DNA of 64,000 nt from NCBI RefSeq assembly GCF_008728855.1, contig NZ_CP042906.1, positions 496,001 to 560,000 on the forward strand, written 5' to 3'. Under the pieces are notes generated by a model. It did no database searches and was not told where the DNA came from. It was given only the letters and a program-made list of their open reading frames with translations. This stretch comes from Hypericibacter terrae. Lineage in GTDB: Bacteria > Pseudomonadota > Alphaproteobacteria > Dongiales > Dongiaceae. Numbering within the stretch: the stretch's first letter is position 1; each line of letters begins with the position of its first letter. The position numbers were made by a program, and so were the translations under genes. This document shows positions 1 through 6,802 of the stretch, in pieces.

Positions 1-477
1 GCCATCCCCGACCCGCAGAGCTTCGAGGCGCTGGTGACGGCGGTCGCGAAGATGCGCGAGGGCATGCTGCATGGCCATCTTCTGAACGACGTGCATCTGG
101 TGCATTTCGAGCCGGGCCGCATCGAGATCCGCCCCGGCCCCGGTGCCCCCTCCAATCTCGCCAACAGGCTGGGCACGCTGCTCACCGAGCGGACCGGCCG
201 ACGCTGGGTGATCGCGATCTCGAGCGAGGCCGGCCAGCCCACCTTGCATGACCAGGCGAAGGCCGAGGATCAGCGCCAGCGCCGCGAGGCCTCGGCTCAT
301 CCGCTGGTGCAGGCGGTGATGAAGAATTTCCCCGGCGCCTCGATCGAGGCGGTGCGCCAGCTCAAGCCCGAGCCGGCGCCCGCACCCGCCGCGCCCGACG
401 ACATTGCGCCCGAAGACATGGCGGACGATATCGGCGAGGAGCTGACGATCGCCCCCGAAGAGCCGGTCGCGGATTGA
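1..477 (+). CDS. dnaX: DNA polymerase III subunits gamma/tau, C-terminal part (5' truncated by window)
   Basis: The reading frame is open from base 1, so the gene begins outside the window; only the last 158 codons are here. The visible part matches the tau-specific C-terminal domain of alphaproteobacterial DnaX: a folded segment containing HFEPGRIEIRP and GRRWVIAIS, then HPLVQAVMKNFPGA, then an acidic and proline-rich tail. Tau joins the clamp loader to the polymerase core and the DnaB helicase. The identification rests on this tail and on the neighbours, because dnaX-ybaB-recR is a conserved bacterial gene order. The next gene starts 27 bases downstream on the same strand, so the three are probably co-transcribed. 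The AAA+ and zinc-binding domains cannot be checked here. Confidence 0.9.
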   Translation, partial: AIPDPQSFEALVTAVAKMREGMLHGHLLNDVHLVHFEPGRIEIRPGPGAPSNLANRLGTLLTERTGRRWVIAISSEAGQPTLHDQAKAEDQRQRREASAHPLVQAVMKNFPGASIEAVRQLKPEPAPAPAAPDDIAPEDMADDIGEELTIAPEEPVAD

Positions 478-504
478 TGTGAGAGAGAAAGCAAGAGAAG
501 CGGC

Positions 505-828
505 ATGAAGAATATCGGCCAGATGATGAAGCAGGCGCAGCAGATGCAGGCCAAGATGGCCGAGATGCAGGCGGCGCTCGAGACCCACGAAGTCTCCGGC
601 CAGTCCGGCGGCGGCATGGTGCAGGTGACGCTCAACGGCAAGGGCGCGATGCGCCGCCTCAAGATCGATCCCAAGATCGTCGATCCGGCCGACGTCGGCA
701 TGCTCGAGGACCTCGTCACCGCCGCCTTCAACGACGCCAAGGCCAAGCTCGAGAGCTATCTCCAGGAGGAGATGGCGAAGGTGACGGGCGGGCTGCAGCT
801 GCCGCCGGGGATGAAGCTGCCGTTTTGA
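505..828 (+). CDS. ybaB: YbaB/EbfC family nucleoid-associated protein
   Basis: A 107-residue protein, the usual size for this family. It opens with MKNIGQMMKQAQQMQAKM, the methionine- and glutamine-rich helix typical of YbaB, followed by the conserved core with GGGMVQVTLNGKG and a closing acidic helix. Members are dimeric, cytoplasmic DNA-binding proteins that coat the nucleoid. The gene sits between dnaX and recR, its normal place, which supports the call more than sequence alone. The start is the ATG at 505, preceded by a purine-rich stretch (gagagaaagcaagagaag). No unusual features. Confidence 0.95.
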   Translation: MKNIGQMMKQAQQMQAKMAEMQAALETHEVSGQSGGGMVQVTLNGKGAMRRLKIDPKIVDPADVGMLEDLVTAAFNDAKAKLESYLQEEMAKVTGGLQLPPGMKLPF

Positions 829-846
829 GGACGGAGTTCGCGGCCA

Positions 847-1072
847 CCCCTCCCCCTACCCCCTCCCGCAAGGGGAGGGGGCTCGGAAATTTTCTGTATG
901 CGGTCTGTTCGAGCAGAAAAGCAGCGAAGGTGTCTCAATTATTCACGCCCCCTCCCGCAAGGGGAGGGGGCTCGGAAACTTTCTGTATCCGGTCTGTTCG
1001 AGCAGAAAAGCAGCGAAGGTGTCTCAACTATTCACGCCCCCTCCCCTTGCGGGAGGGGGTAGGGGGAGGGGT
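847..1072. repeat. C-rich palindromic units with an 89-bp tandem duplication
   Basis: The ybaB-recR gap (829-1128) holds three copies of the C-rich unit: direct at 847-882, shortened direct at about 947-971, and inverted at 1036-1072. Each unit is a hairpin of CCCCCTCCC and GGGGAGGGGG around GCAA. Between them a segment is present twice with a period of 89 bases (from 882 and from 971) and only a few differences, including GTCTGTTCGAGCAGAAAAGC in both copies. The outer units are in opposite orientation and could pair over the whole region. recR starts about 55 bases after the last unit. Confidence 0.85.
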
Positions 1073-1128
1073 ATGAAGAGTCAGCGCTTTGCGCTGCCGT
1101 CGTTCGGCTCAACTTCAGTGCCATTCCC

Positions 1129-1722
1129 ATGACCCCCACCACCCTCGACACCCTCATCCAGCTGCTCTCGCGCCTGCCGGGCCTCGGGCCCCGCTCGGCG
1201 CGGCGCGCGGCGTTGCATCTGCTGAAGAAGCGCGAGGCGCTGATGCTGCCGCTGGCCGCCGCGATCGAGGAGGCGGCGCATGAGGTCAAGGCCTGCTCGG
1301 AATGCGGCAATCTCGACAGCGTCGATCCCTGCTCGATCTGCCGCGACGCGCGGCGCGACGCCTCGCAGCTCTGCGTGGTGGAGGAGGTGGGCGATCTCTG
1401 GGCGCTCGAGCGCGCCATGGCCTTCAAGGGCCGCTACCATGTGCTGGGCGGCAAGCTCTCGGCTCTCGACGGCGTCGGGCCGGAGCAGCTCAATCTGGCG
1501 GGCTTGCTGCGCCGCGCCGCCGATCCGGCGGTCAAGGAAGTGATCCTGGCGCTGGGCGCCACGGTCGAAGGCCAGACCACCGCGCATTATTTGACTGATC
1601 GTCTGTCCAATCTCCCGATCCAGGTCACGCGTCTCGCCCATGGCGTGCCGGTCGGCGGCGAGCTCGACTATCTCGACGACGGCACGCTGACCGCGGCTTT
1701 GAAGGCGCGACGTCCGCTCTAG
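1129..1722 (+). CDS. recR: Recombination mediator RecR
   Basis: The protein has 197 residues, full length for RecR. Near the N-terminus is the helix-hairpin-helix stretch [21 protein letters not shown] four-cysteine zinc finger follows (CSECGN then CSICRD, about residues 56-74), then a Toprim domain beginning [14 protein letters not shown], and the conserved closing segment with [16 protein letters not shown]. RecR acts with RecO (and RecF) to load RecA onto SSB-covered single-stranded DNA. It is the third gene of the dnaX-ybaB-recR order, but 300 bases of repeat-filled DNA separate it from ybaB, so it may also have its own promoter. The start is the ATG at 1129. Confidence 0.97.
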   Translation: MTPTTLDTLIQLLSRLPGLGPRSARRAALHLLKKREALMLPLAAAIEEAAHEVKACSECGNLDSVDPCSICRDARRDASQLCVVEEVGDLWALERAMAFKGRYHVLGGKLSALDGVGPEQLNLAGLLRRAADPAVKEVILALGATVEGQTTAHYLTDRLSNLPIQVTRLAHGVPVGGELDYLDDGTLTAALKARRPL

Positions 1723-1792
1723 CCATCGTTTGGCATCGACCACGGCGGGATACCGGCCTAGTTTCATCCGGGGTCAATGAGAGGACACCGGC

Positions 1793-2509
1793 ATGCTGAA
1801 AAGATTGCTTGGAGCCGTCCTTCTTTCCTTGGTGCTGGCTTCGGCTTCGCACGCCGAGACCCTGCCGCTGCCGCCCAATCTGGTCGGCGCCGCCACCCCG
1901 GCGGGCGAGACCTATTTTCTGGAGGCCGAGGCGCGGGCGGCCTATTTCCCGCTGGCCGACAATTTCGTCACCCAGAAGAACCAGGCCTTCTGCGGCGTCG
2001 CCAGCAGCGTCATGGTGTTGAACGCCCTGCAACTGCCGGCCCCGGCCGTGCCCGAATACGATCCCTACACGACCTTCACCCAGGACAATGTGTTCTCCGC
2101 CGCGACCGAGGCGGTAATTCCGGCCGACACCATCCGCGAGATGGGCATGACGCTGGACCAGCTCGGCGCCTTCATCGCCACCCAGCCCGTCGCCGTCGAG
2201 GTCCATCACGCCGCGGATTCGAGCCTGGATGTCTTCCGCGCCGCCGCGCGCGACTATCTCTCCAAGCCCGGACATTTCGTCGTGGTGAACTATCTCCGCA
2301 AGGCCATCGGCCAGGAAAAGGGCGGCCACATCTCGCCGCTGGCCGCCTATGACGGAACGTCGGACCGGTTCCTCATCCTCGACGTGGCCCGCTACAAATA
2401 TCCGCCCGTCTGGGTCACGGCGGCCGATCTCTTCGCCGCCATGAACACCATCGACAGCGACAACGAGAACCGCAGCCGAGGCTATGTGCTGATCGCCGCG
2501 AAACCCTAG
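1793..2509 (+). CDS. Exported phytochelatin synthase-like cysteine peptidase
   Basis: A 238-residue protein with an N-terminal signal peptide (hydrophobic residues 5-18, likely cleavage after SHA at about residue 21). The mature part matches the short bacterial phytochelatin synthase domain. The papain-like triad is visible: Cys67 in QAFCGVASSVMVLN, His179 in GGHISPLAAYD and Asp197 in LILDVARYKYPP, with the spacing known from the cyanobacterial enzyme. Such half-size bacterial proteins cleave the glycine from glutathione and make little or no phytochelatin. The eukaryotic C-terminal metal-sensing domain is absent. A signal peptide implies periplasmic action. The start is ATG 1793 behind AGAGGACACCGGC. 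It stands alone, with no linked metal-resistance gene. Confidence 0.88.
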   Translation: MLKRLLGAVLLSLVLASASHAETLPLPPNLVGAATPAGETYFLEAEARAAYFPLADNFVTQKNQAFCGVASSVMVLNALQLPAPAVPEYDPYTTFTQDNVFSAATEAVIPADTIREMGMTLDQLGAFIATQPVAVEVHHAADSSLDVFRAAARDYLSKPGHFVVVNYLRKAIGQEKGGHISPLAAYDGTSDRFLILDVARYKYPPVWVTAADLFAAMNTIDSDNENRSRGYVLIAAKP

Positions 2510-3038
2510 CGGCACTGATCTCGGCGGGGTCGCGGCAGAGCATCGCGGGTATAGAGGCGTGCGCCGGCTGGACGTTGTCGCAATGGCTGAATGGCCGGCC
2601 AATCCTGCTGACGCATTTTCCTGCACCGTCAGCTTGCGCAGTCCGCTTCGATCGCCGCCTTGCCGACTAACAAATGTTGATTTCCAAACTATGCATCTGT
2701 GGAATTGCGACGAATTTGTCGCGACCGCAACGATCCCCGTTCCCTTCGTTTCTCCCGTCAATCGGTATGAAACTGTCGCAGGAACGCTGCTATAATCACG
2801 ACCGTTCGCCGATGCGTTTGTGTGAATGCGCGGCGGACAGGACCCAAGCGAGACACGAGCCCAAGAAAGCGAGTCCAGAGGAAGTCGGCTTCCTGCCTTG
2901 CGGGCGATGAGCCCGCGCAGGGCGAGTTCGGGGAAAATTCTTTCGCGAGCCAGCGAGAGAACGTCGAGTCCGCGAGCGGAAAGGGGACCGCTCCGTTGTC
3001 GACAGCCGCACCGTCGCCCTCGAACGATCGGAGCGTGC
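2510..3038. other. Intergenic region with probable promoter and long leader
   Basis: There is no convincing gene in these 529 bases. The first half is less GC-rich than its neighbours and ends in a good -10 box (see next entry). About 240 bases then separate the expected transcription start from the ATG of the reductase at 3039. This leader holds a stable hairpin at 2896-2921 (GCGGGC and GCCCGC arms around GATGA). It could be a structured 5' leader or a small RNA; I cannot match it to a known riboswitch or RNA family by eye. Confidence 0.4.
2767..2796 (+). promoter_or_regulatory. Putative sigma-70 promoter
   Basis: A perfect TATAAT at 2791-2796 is preceded, with an 18-base spacer, by ATGAAA at 2767-2772 (four of six matches to TTGACA). 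It lies in a locally AT-rich stretch of a GC-rich genome. It would drive the reductase gene at 3039 with a leader of about 240 bases, or a small RNA ending before it. Confidence 0.4.
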
Positions 3039-3710
3039 ATGGTCGAGATCGTCTATTACGTCGCCACGAGCCTCGATGGTTTCATCGCCACGCTGGATGG
3101 CGGAATCGACTGGTTGCCCCGTCTCGATCCCGAGGGCGAGGATTTCGGCTATCGCTCCTTCTACGAATCCGTCGACGGCCTGATCATGGGGCGCCTCACC
3201 TACGACAAGATCCGCCGCCATGCCGCCTGGCCCTATCCGAGAAAGCCCTGCTGGGTCTTCACCCATCGGCCGCTCGAGGCCGAGCCGCCCGAGGTGATCT
3301 CGACCTCGCTGCCCCTGATCAAGCTGCTGATGGAGATGGAGCGCTACAAGCTGAAGCGCATCTTCCTCGTGGGCGGCGGCAATCTGGCCTCGCAATTCCA
3401 ACGCGAAGGGCTGATCGGCGAATACAACATCGCGCTCGTGCCTGTGCTGCTGGGGACGGGCATGCCGCTCTTCTCGGGGCCTGGCGAGTTCGAGCGGCTG
3501 AAGCTGCTCGACACCCGCAGCTTCGCCACCGGCGAGGTGCTGATGCGCTATCGCCGCAGTGCCCTCAGCCCGCCGCGCCTCAAGACGATCCCGCCCGCGA
3601 TCACGCGCCATCTGCGCCAAGTCGCGGCCGACGATGTTCGAGAGCCGGAGGAGGTCGAGGCGCTGTCAGCGCCCAGCCTCGTCATCGACGAGCGCGATCG
3701 CAGCGGCTAG
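3039..3710 (+). CDS. Dihydrofolate reductase / RibD C-terminal domain family protein
   Basis: The start is the ATG at 3039, with GGAG about six bases upstream. The frame is open further upstream, but that part has no family signature. The 223-residue product begins with the motif VYYVATSLDGFIATLDGGIDWL, shortened here, which is the first strand and loop of the DHFR/RibD fold. LIMGRLTYDKI (about residues 49-59) and the NADPH-binding IFLVGGGNLASQF (about 108-120) follow. Proteins of this family reduce pterin- or flavin-like substrates with NADPH; the substrate here is unknown. The last 45 residues (after MRYRRSAL) are a charged extension beyond the usual domain. No folate or riboflavin gene is adjacent. 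Confidence 0.82.
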   Translation: MVEIVYYVATSLDGFIATLDGGIDWLPRLDPEGEDFGYRSFYESVDGLIMGRLTYDKIRRHAAWPYPRKPCWVFTHRPLEAEPPEVISTSLPLIKLLMEMERYKLKRIFLVGGGNLASQFQREGLIGEYNIALVPVLLGTGMPLFSGPGEFERLKLLDTRSFATGEVLMRYRRSALSPPRLKTIPPAITRHLRQVAADDVREPEEVEALSAPSLVIDERDRSG

Positions 3711-3725
3711 GCGGAGGAAATCGCG

Positions 3726-4124
3726 CTAGCGGGCGCCTGCGGGCAGGACCGACATCTCGATGCGATCCGCGCTGAAGCCGAGCTCGAGGCCGGAGGCGGA
3801 GGCGCTGGCGATGCAGGTGCCCGTGATCTTGCACTGGCCGATGGTCGCGAGCGCGGCGCTGTGCGGCAGCTGCGCCTGCGTGCCGGCGCAATCCATCGCC
3901 TCGCAGGCGACGGCATCGACGGGAATAACGGTGCCGACTTGACCGTAGGCCCGCTCGCCCAGCGAGGGCGGCGTCAGGCTCGCGGTCGACAGGATCTCCG
4001 GCAGCAGATAGCCGAACATCGCGCCCAGGAAAATGACAAGCGTCAGGCTCGCCCGCGACGACCATGGGTTGCGCCGCCGGAAGATACGCCGTCTCTCGAA
4101 AATGTAAGAGTCGCTCACTTTCAT
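3726..4124 (-). CDS. Hypothetical membrane-anchored protein
   Basis: A 132-residue protein with no family I recognise. The start ATG at 4124 is preceded by a strong ribosome binding site (AGGAGGAG), which supports it as real. After a basic N-terminus (FERRRIFRRR) there is one hydrophobic segment at about residues 25-45 (ASLTLVIFLGAMFGYLLPEI). The rest should lie outside the cytoplasm and has four cysteines in two close pairs (ACEAMDC and QCKITGTC), which could form disulfides. It converges on the reductase gene, the two stops being about 15 bases apart. A longer overlapping frame on the same strand lacks comparable support. Confidence 0.6.
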   Translation of the reverse strand: MKVSDSYIFERRRIFRRRNPWSSRASLTLVIFLGAMFGYLLPEILSTASLTPPSLGERAYGQVGTVIPVDAVACEAMDCAGTQAQLPHSAALATIGQCKITGTCIASASASGLELGFSADRIEMSVLPAGAR

Positions 4125-4234
4125 CTCCTCCTGCTTGGAGGTTTCCCGTGAGCCATACTCGCAACAGGAAGTTAGCGAATCGGTAACGCGGGCCTTTGAT
4201 TTTTCGGAGGTTATATTTCAATGGGTTAGAAACC

Positions 4235-4331
4235 CCCTATCCCTTCCTCCCTTGTGGGGGAAGGCTAGGAAGGGGGCGGTTCGGCGCCCGGCGGCCCTCC
4301 TCCCTGACCCTCGCCCGCAAAGGGGGAAGGG
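4235..4331. repeat. C-rich/G-rich palindromic repeat pair (variant)
   Basis: Two related units, about 4235-4280 (TCCCTTCCTCCC then GGGGGAAGGCTAGGAAGGGG) and 4293-4331 (CCCTCCTCCCTGACCCTCGCCC then AAAGGGGGAAGGG, shortened here to key parts), each able to form a hairpin. They belong to the same broad class as the units at 847 and 12853 but with a different spacer. They fill the space just upstream of the racemase-family gene. Confidence 0.6.
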
Positions 4332-4356
4332 ATTGCAGCAACAACGGATTTTGCTC

Positions 4357-5058
4357 ATGCCTCTTCATATCGGAATCGTCGCCTGCTCGGCCGAAGGTGC
4401 GGCCCTCTGCTACCGGACGATCTGCGCCGAAGGAGCCGCGTTGCTCGGGCCCCATGCGCATCCCGAGATCTCGATGCACACGCCCTCGCTCGCGAATTAC
4501 GTCGCCTGCCTCGAGCGCGGCGACATGGCGGGCGTCGGCGAGCTCATGCTGGCCTCCGCCGAGAAGCTCGCCCGCAGCGGCGCCGATTTCCTGATCTGTC
4601 CCGACAACACCATCCATCAGGCGATGACCTATGTCCTGGCGCGCTCGCCTTTGCCCTGGCTTCATATCGCCGAGGTCGTGGCGGACGAAGCGGTCGCGCG
4701 ACGCTATCGCTGTCTTGCCGTCACCGGCACGCGCTGGCTCGTCGACAGCGTGGTCTATCCGGAGAAGCTCGTCGCCCGCGGCCTCGACTACCGCCGTCCC
4801 GATACGCCCGAGCGCGAGGAGACCGACCGCATCATCATGAAGGAGCTGGTCTATGGCATCTTCAAGCGAGACAGCATCAAGGCGCTTCAGCGCGTGATCG
4901 AGCGGATGAAGGACAAGGGCTGCGACGCCGTCATCCTGGGCTGCACCGAGCTTCCGCTGGTCATCAATGACGGGAATTCGCCGCTGCCCACGCTGGATTC
5001 GACGCGCCTCCTGGCGCAGGCCGCGCTGCGGCGCGCGGTGGAGGAAAGGCGGAACTAG
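4357..5058 (+). CDS. Aspartate/glutamate racemase family protein
   Basis: The ATG at 4357 gives a 233-residue protein, the normal size for the family; the longer open frame upstream runs through repeat DNA and is not used here. It starts with MPLHIGIVACSAEGAALCY, a variant of the usual GxxGGxGP opening. The first catalytic cysteine is in FLICPDNTIHQA (about residue 84) and the second in VILGCTELPLVI (about 199), so both acid/base thiols for two-base racemisation are present. The substrate cannot be told by eye; relatives act on aspartate, glutamate or hydantoins. The first motif reads CPDNT rather than CNT-A. The gene at 5097 follows by 38 bases on the same strand and may share a transcript. 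Confidence 0.85.
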   Translation: MPLHIGIVACSAEGAALCYRTICAEGAALLGPHAHPEISMHTPSLANYVACLERGDMAGVGELMLASAEKLARSGADFLICPDNTIHQAMTYVLARSPLPWLHIAEVVADEAVARRYRCLAVTGTRWLVDSVVYPEKLVARGLDYRRPDTPEREETDRIIMKELVYGIFKRDSIKALQRVIERMKDKGCDAVILGCTELPLVINDGNSPLPTLDSTRLLAQAALRRAVEERRN

Positions 5059-5096
5059 GAAGTGCCGTCGATGTTTCCGCCCAAAGGGGGAATCGC

Positions 5097-5819
5097 ATGA
5101 ACATCATCCATCCGGTCAAGGCCGGCAGGCTCGCGCCGGTGCGGATCGCCTGCATCAACAAGGCGACGATCGATCTCGGCGTCGATTTCGACAAGCTCAT
5201 CGCCGCGCTGCAGAAATGCTACGACCGGCATTTCCTCCCGGTCTGGGGCTATCCGGTCGCGCTCTACAAGCCGAGGAAAGCCAAGCCCACGGACTGGCAG
5301 CTGATCTTTCTCGACGATGCCAGCGTCGCCGCCGCCTATGGCGACCATGCGCTGACCAAGCAGGGCCAGCCCTGCTCGAAGATCTTCGTCAAGACCACGC
5401 TGCGGGACAAGGAGCTGGTGAGCGTCACCGCCTCGCACGAGCTGTTCGAGATGGTGATCGACCCCATCGCCAATCTCTGGGCGCAGGCGAAGGGCGGCAC
5501 GCAATATGCCTATGAGATGTGCGATCCGGTCGAGGAGGACACGTTCCTCGTCGACCGCATCCCCATGTCCAACTTCCTCTATCCGACCTGGTTCGAGCCC
5601 TTCAAGCATCCGCGCGGCACCAAGTTCGATCATCTGGGCCTGCTGAAGAAGCCCTTCTCGGTGCGCCCGGACGGCTATGTGACGATCAAGACGCGGGAGA
5701 AGGTGAAGGACAAGTTCGGCTCCCGCCGGAAGAGGCAGCGCTTCGAGGCGGAAGACCGCACCGGCCACCGCAGCGAGTACCGCAAGCCGCATGGAAAGCG
5801 GATCAGGAAGCGGATCTGA
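5097..5819 (+). CDS. Hypothetical protein with HELxEM putative metallopeptidase motif
   Basis: A 240-residue protein with no signal peptide. ATG 5097 follows a purine-rich AAAGGGGGAATCGC. The only recognisable element is VTASHELFEMVIDP at about residues 117-130. This resembles the zinc-binding helix of uncharacterised peptidase-like proteins in which HExxxM and a following Asp-Pro replace the classical HExxH. A second segment, YEMCDPVEED (about 140-149), could supply a further ligand. The last 35 residues are very basic (KFGSRRKRQRF to KRIRKRI). No neighbour suggests a role. I infer a possible zinc-binding protein; peptidase activity is not established. Confidence 0.6.
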   Translation: MNIIHPVKAGRLAPVRIACINKATIDLGVDFDKLIAALQKCYDRHFLPVWGYPVALYKPRKAKPTDWQLIFLDDASVAAAYGDHALTKQGQPCSKIFVKTTLRDKELVSVTASHELFEMVIDPIANLWAQAKGGTQYAYEMCDPVEEDTFLVDRIPMSNFLYPTWFEPFKHPRGTKFDHLGLLKKPFSVRPDGYVTIKTREKVKDKFGSRRKRQRFEAEDRTGHRSEYRKPHGKRIRKRI

Positions 5820-5824
5820 TTCAT

Positions 5825-6010
5825 TCCCCTCCCCCTTGAGGAGGAGGTCAGGGTGAGGGGTGATCGTGGAACGCGCTCGACCCTATACAGACTGCGATTC
5901 TAAGACCAAGAATCTGCGACGGCGATTGGCAGTTAGAAATTGCGCAGGGAGTTGCAGACCGAGTCCGGCATTCACCCCCCACCCCAGCCTCCCCCTCAAG
6001 GGGGGAGGTG
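5825..6010. repeat. C-rich palindromic repeat pair (variant)
   Basis: A direct unit at 5825-5859 (CCCCTCCCCCTTGAGGAGGAGG, shortened, then GGTGAGGGG) and an inverted relative at about 5971-6010 (CACCCCAGCC then CCCCTCAAGGGGGGAGG) flank roughly 110 bases that look non-coding. The two ends are complementary enough to form a long stem. The pair lies between two convergent genes, where it could also act as a bidirectional terminator. Confidence 0.6.
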
Positions 6011-6054
6011 ACGAAAGCAAGAGCAGAGAGGGTGGTTTCATTTTAACGCACTCG

Positions 6055-6639
6055 TCACTTCCCCGCCTCTTTGCGGAAGATGATCGTCTCGCCGCCCTTG
6101 TAGGTCGTGCGCGTGAATTCGCGGAAGCCGCATTTGGTCGCGACCTTGATCGAGGCCTTGTTCTCGGCGGCGACAATGCAGGCGAGGGGCGTACTGCCGA
6201 ATTCTTCCGCGCCCCAGTTCACGACCGCGCGCACCGCCTCGGTCGCATAGCCCTTGCCATGGGCCCAGGAGGCCAGCACCCAGCCGGCCTCGGGCGTGCC
6301 GTCGAGCGAGGGCGTCAGGTCGCGCTTGAAATCCGCGAGCCCGGCCTCGCCGACATAGCGTCCGCTCGCCTTCTCCTCGATCGCCCAGAAGCCGTAGCCC
6401 TGGAGCGCCCAATGGCCGACATAGCGCATCAGCCGCGCCCAGCATTCTTCGGGCGAGAAGGGCTTGCCGCTGATATGCCGCACGACAGCGATGTCGCCCC
6501 AGAGCGCGGCGAGGGCGGGGAAGTCGTCGACCCGGTTGCCACGCAGGATCAGACGCTCGGTTTCGAGGACGGGGATGGCGGTATTCGGCAGGGTTTCGGA
6601 GCGCAAGGGAGGGACTCTTCTGTGAAGGAGGAGCGGCAC
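6055..6639 (-). CDS. GNAT family N-acetyltransferase (RimJ/RimL type)
   Basis: The frame gives 194 residues from a GTG at 6639; conserved sequence begins near residue 20 (VLETERLILRG), so a later start cannot be excluded, though no ATG lies between. The GNAT fold is seen in LETERLILR (strand 1), YGFWAIEEKASGRYVGEAGL (strands 2-4, shortened) and the acetyl-CoA loop GKGYATEAVRAVVNWG at about residues 125-140. ENKASIKVATKCGF is the usual helix and strand before the C-terminus. RimJ-like members acetylate N-terminal amines of proteins or small molecules; the target here is unknown. It is convergent with the gene at 5097. Confidence 0.88.
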   Translation of the reverse strand: MPLLLHRRVPPLRSETLPNTAIPVLETERLILRGNRVDDFPALAALWGDIAVVRHISGKPFSPEECWARLMRYVGHWALQGYGFWAIEEKASGRYVGEAGLADFKRDLTPSLDGTPEAGWVLASWAHGKGYATEAVRAVVNWGAEEFGSTPLACIVAAENKASIKVATKCGFREFTRTTYKGGETIIFRKEAGK

Positions 6640-6802
6640 CGGGTCGAGGCCGGCGATGACGGCGTCGGGCCCCCCGCTTATTCATCGCCTGGCGCGAAAT
6701 GACAAGCACTGTCATCCGGGTTTCATTCTTATGCTGCGGGCAATCAGCATAAGCTGGCTGCCTGTGCGGCCTCAGGGGCGCCATTCTTTCAGGGAAGACA
6801 CG

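Noticed and set aside
882-1072. Short CRISPR-like repetition upstream of recR
   Set aside because: Only two copies of an 89-base unit with near-identical spacers and no cas genes; it is a tandem duplication of repeat DNA.
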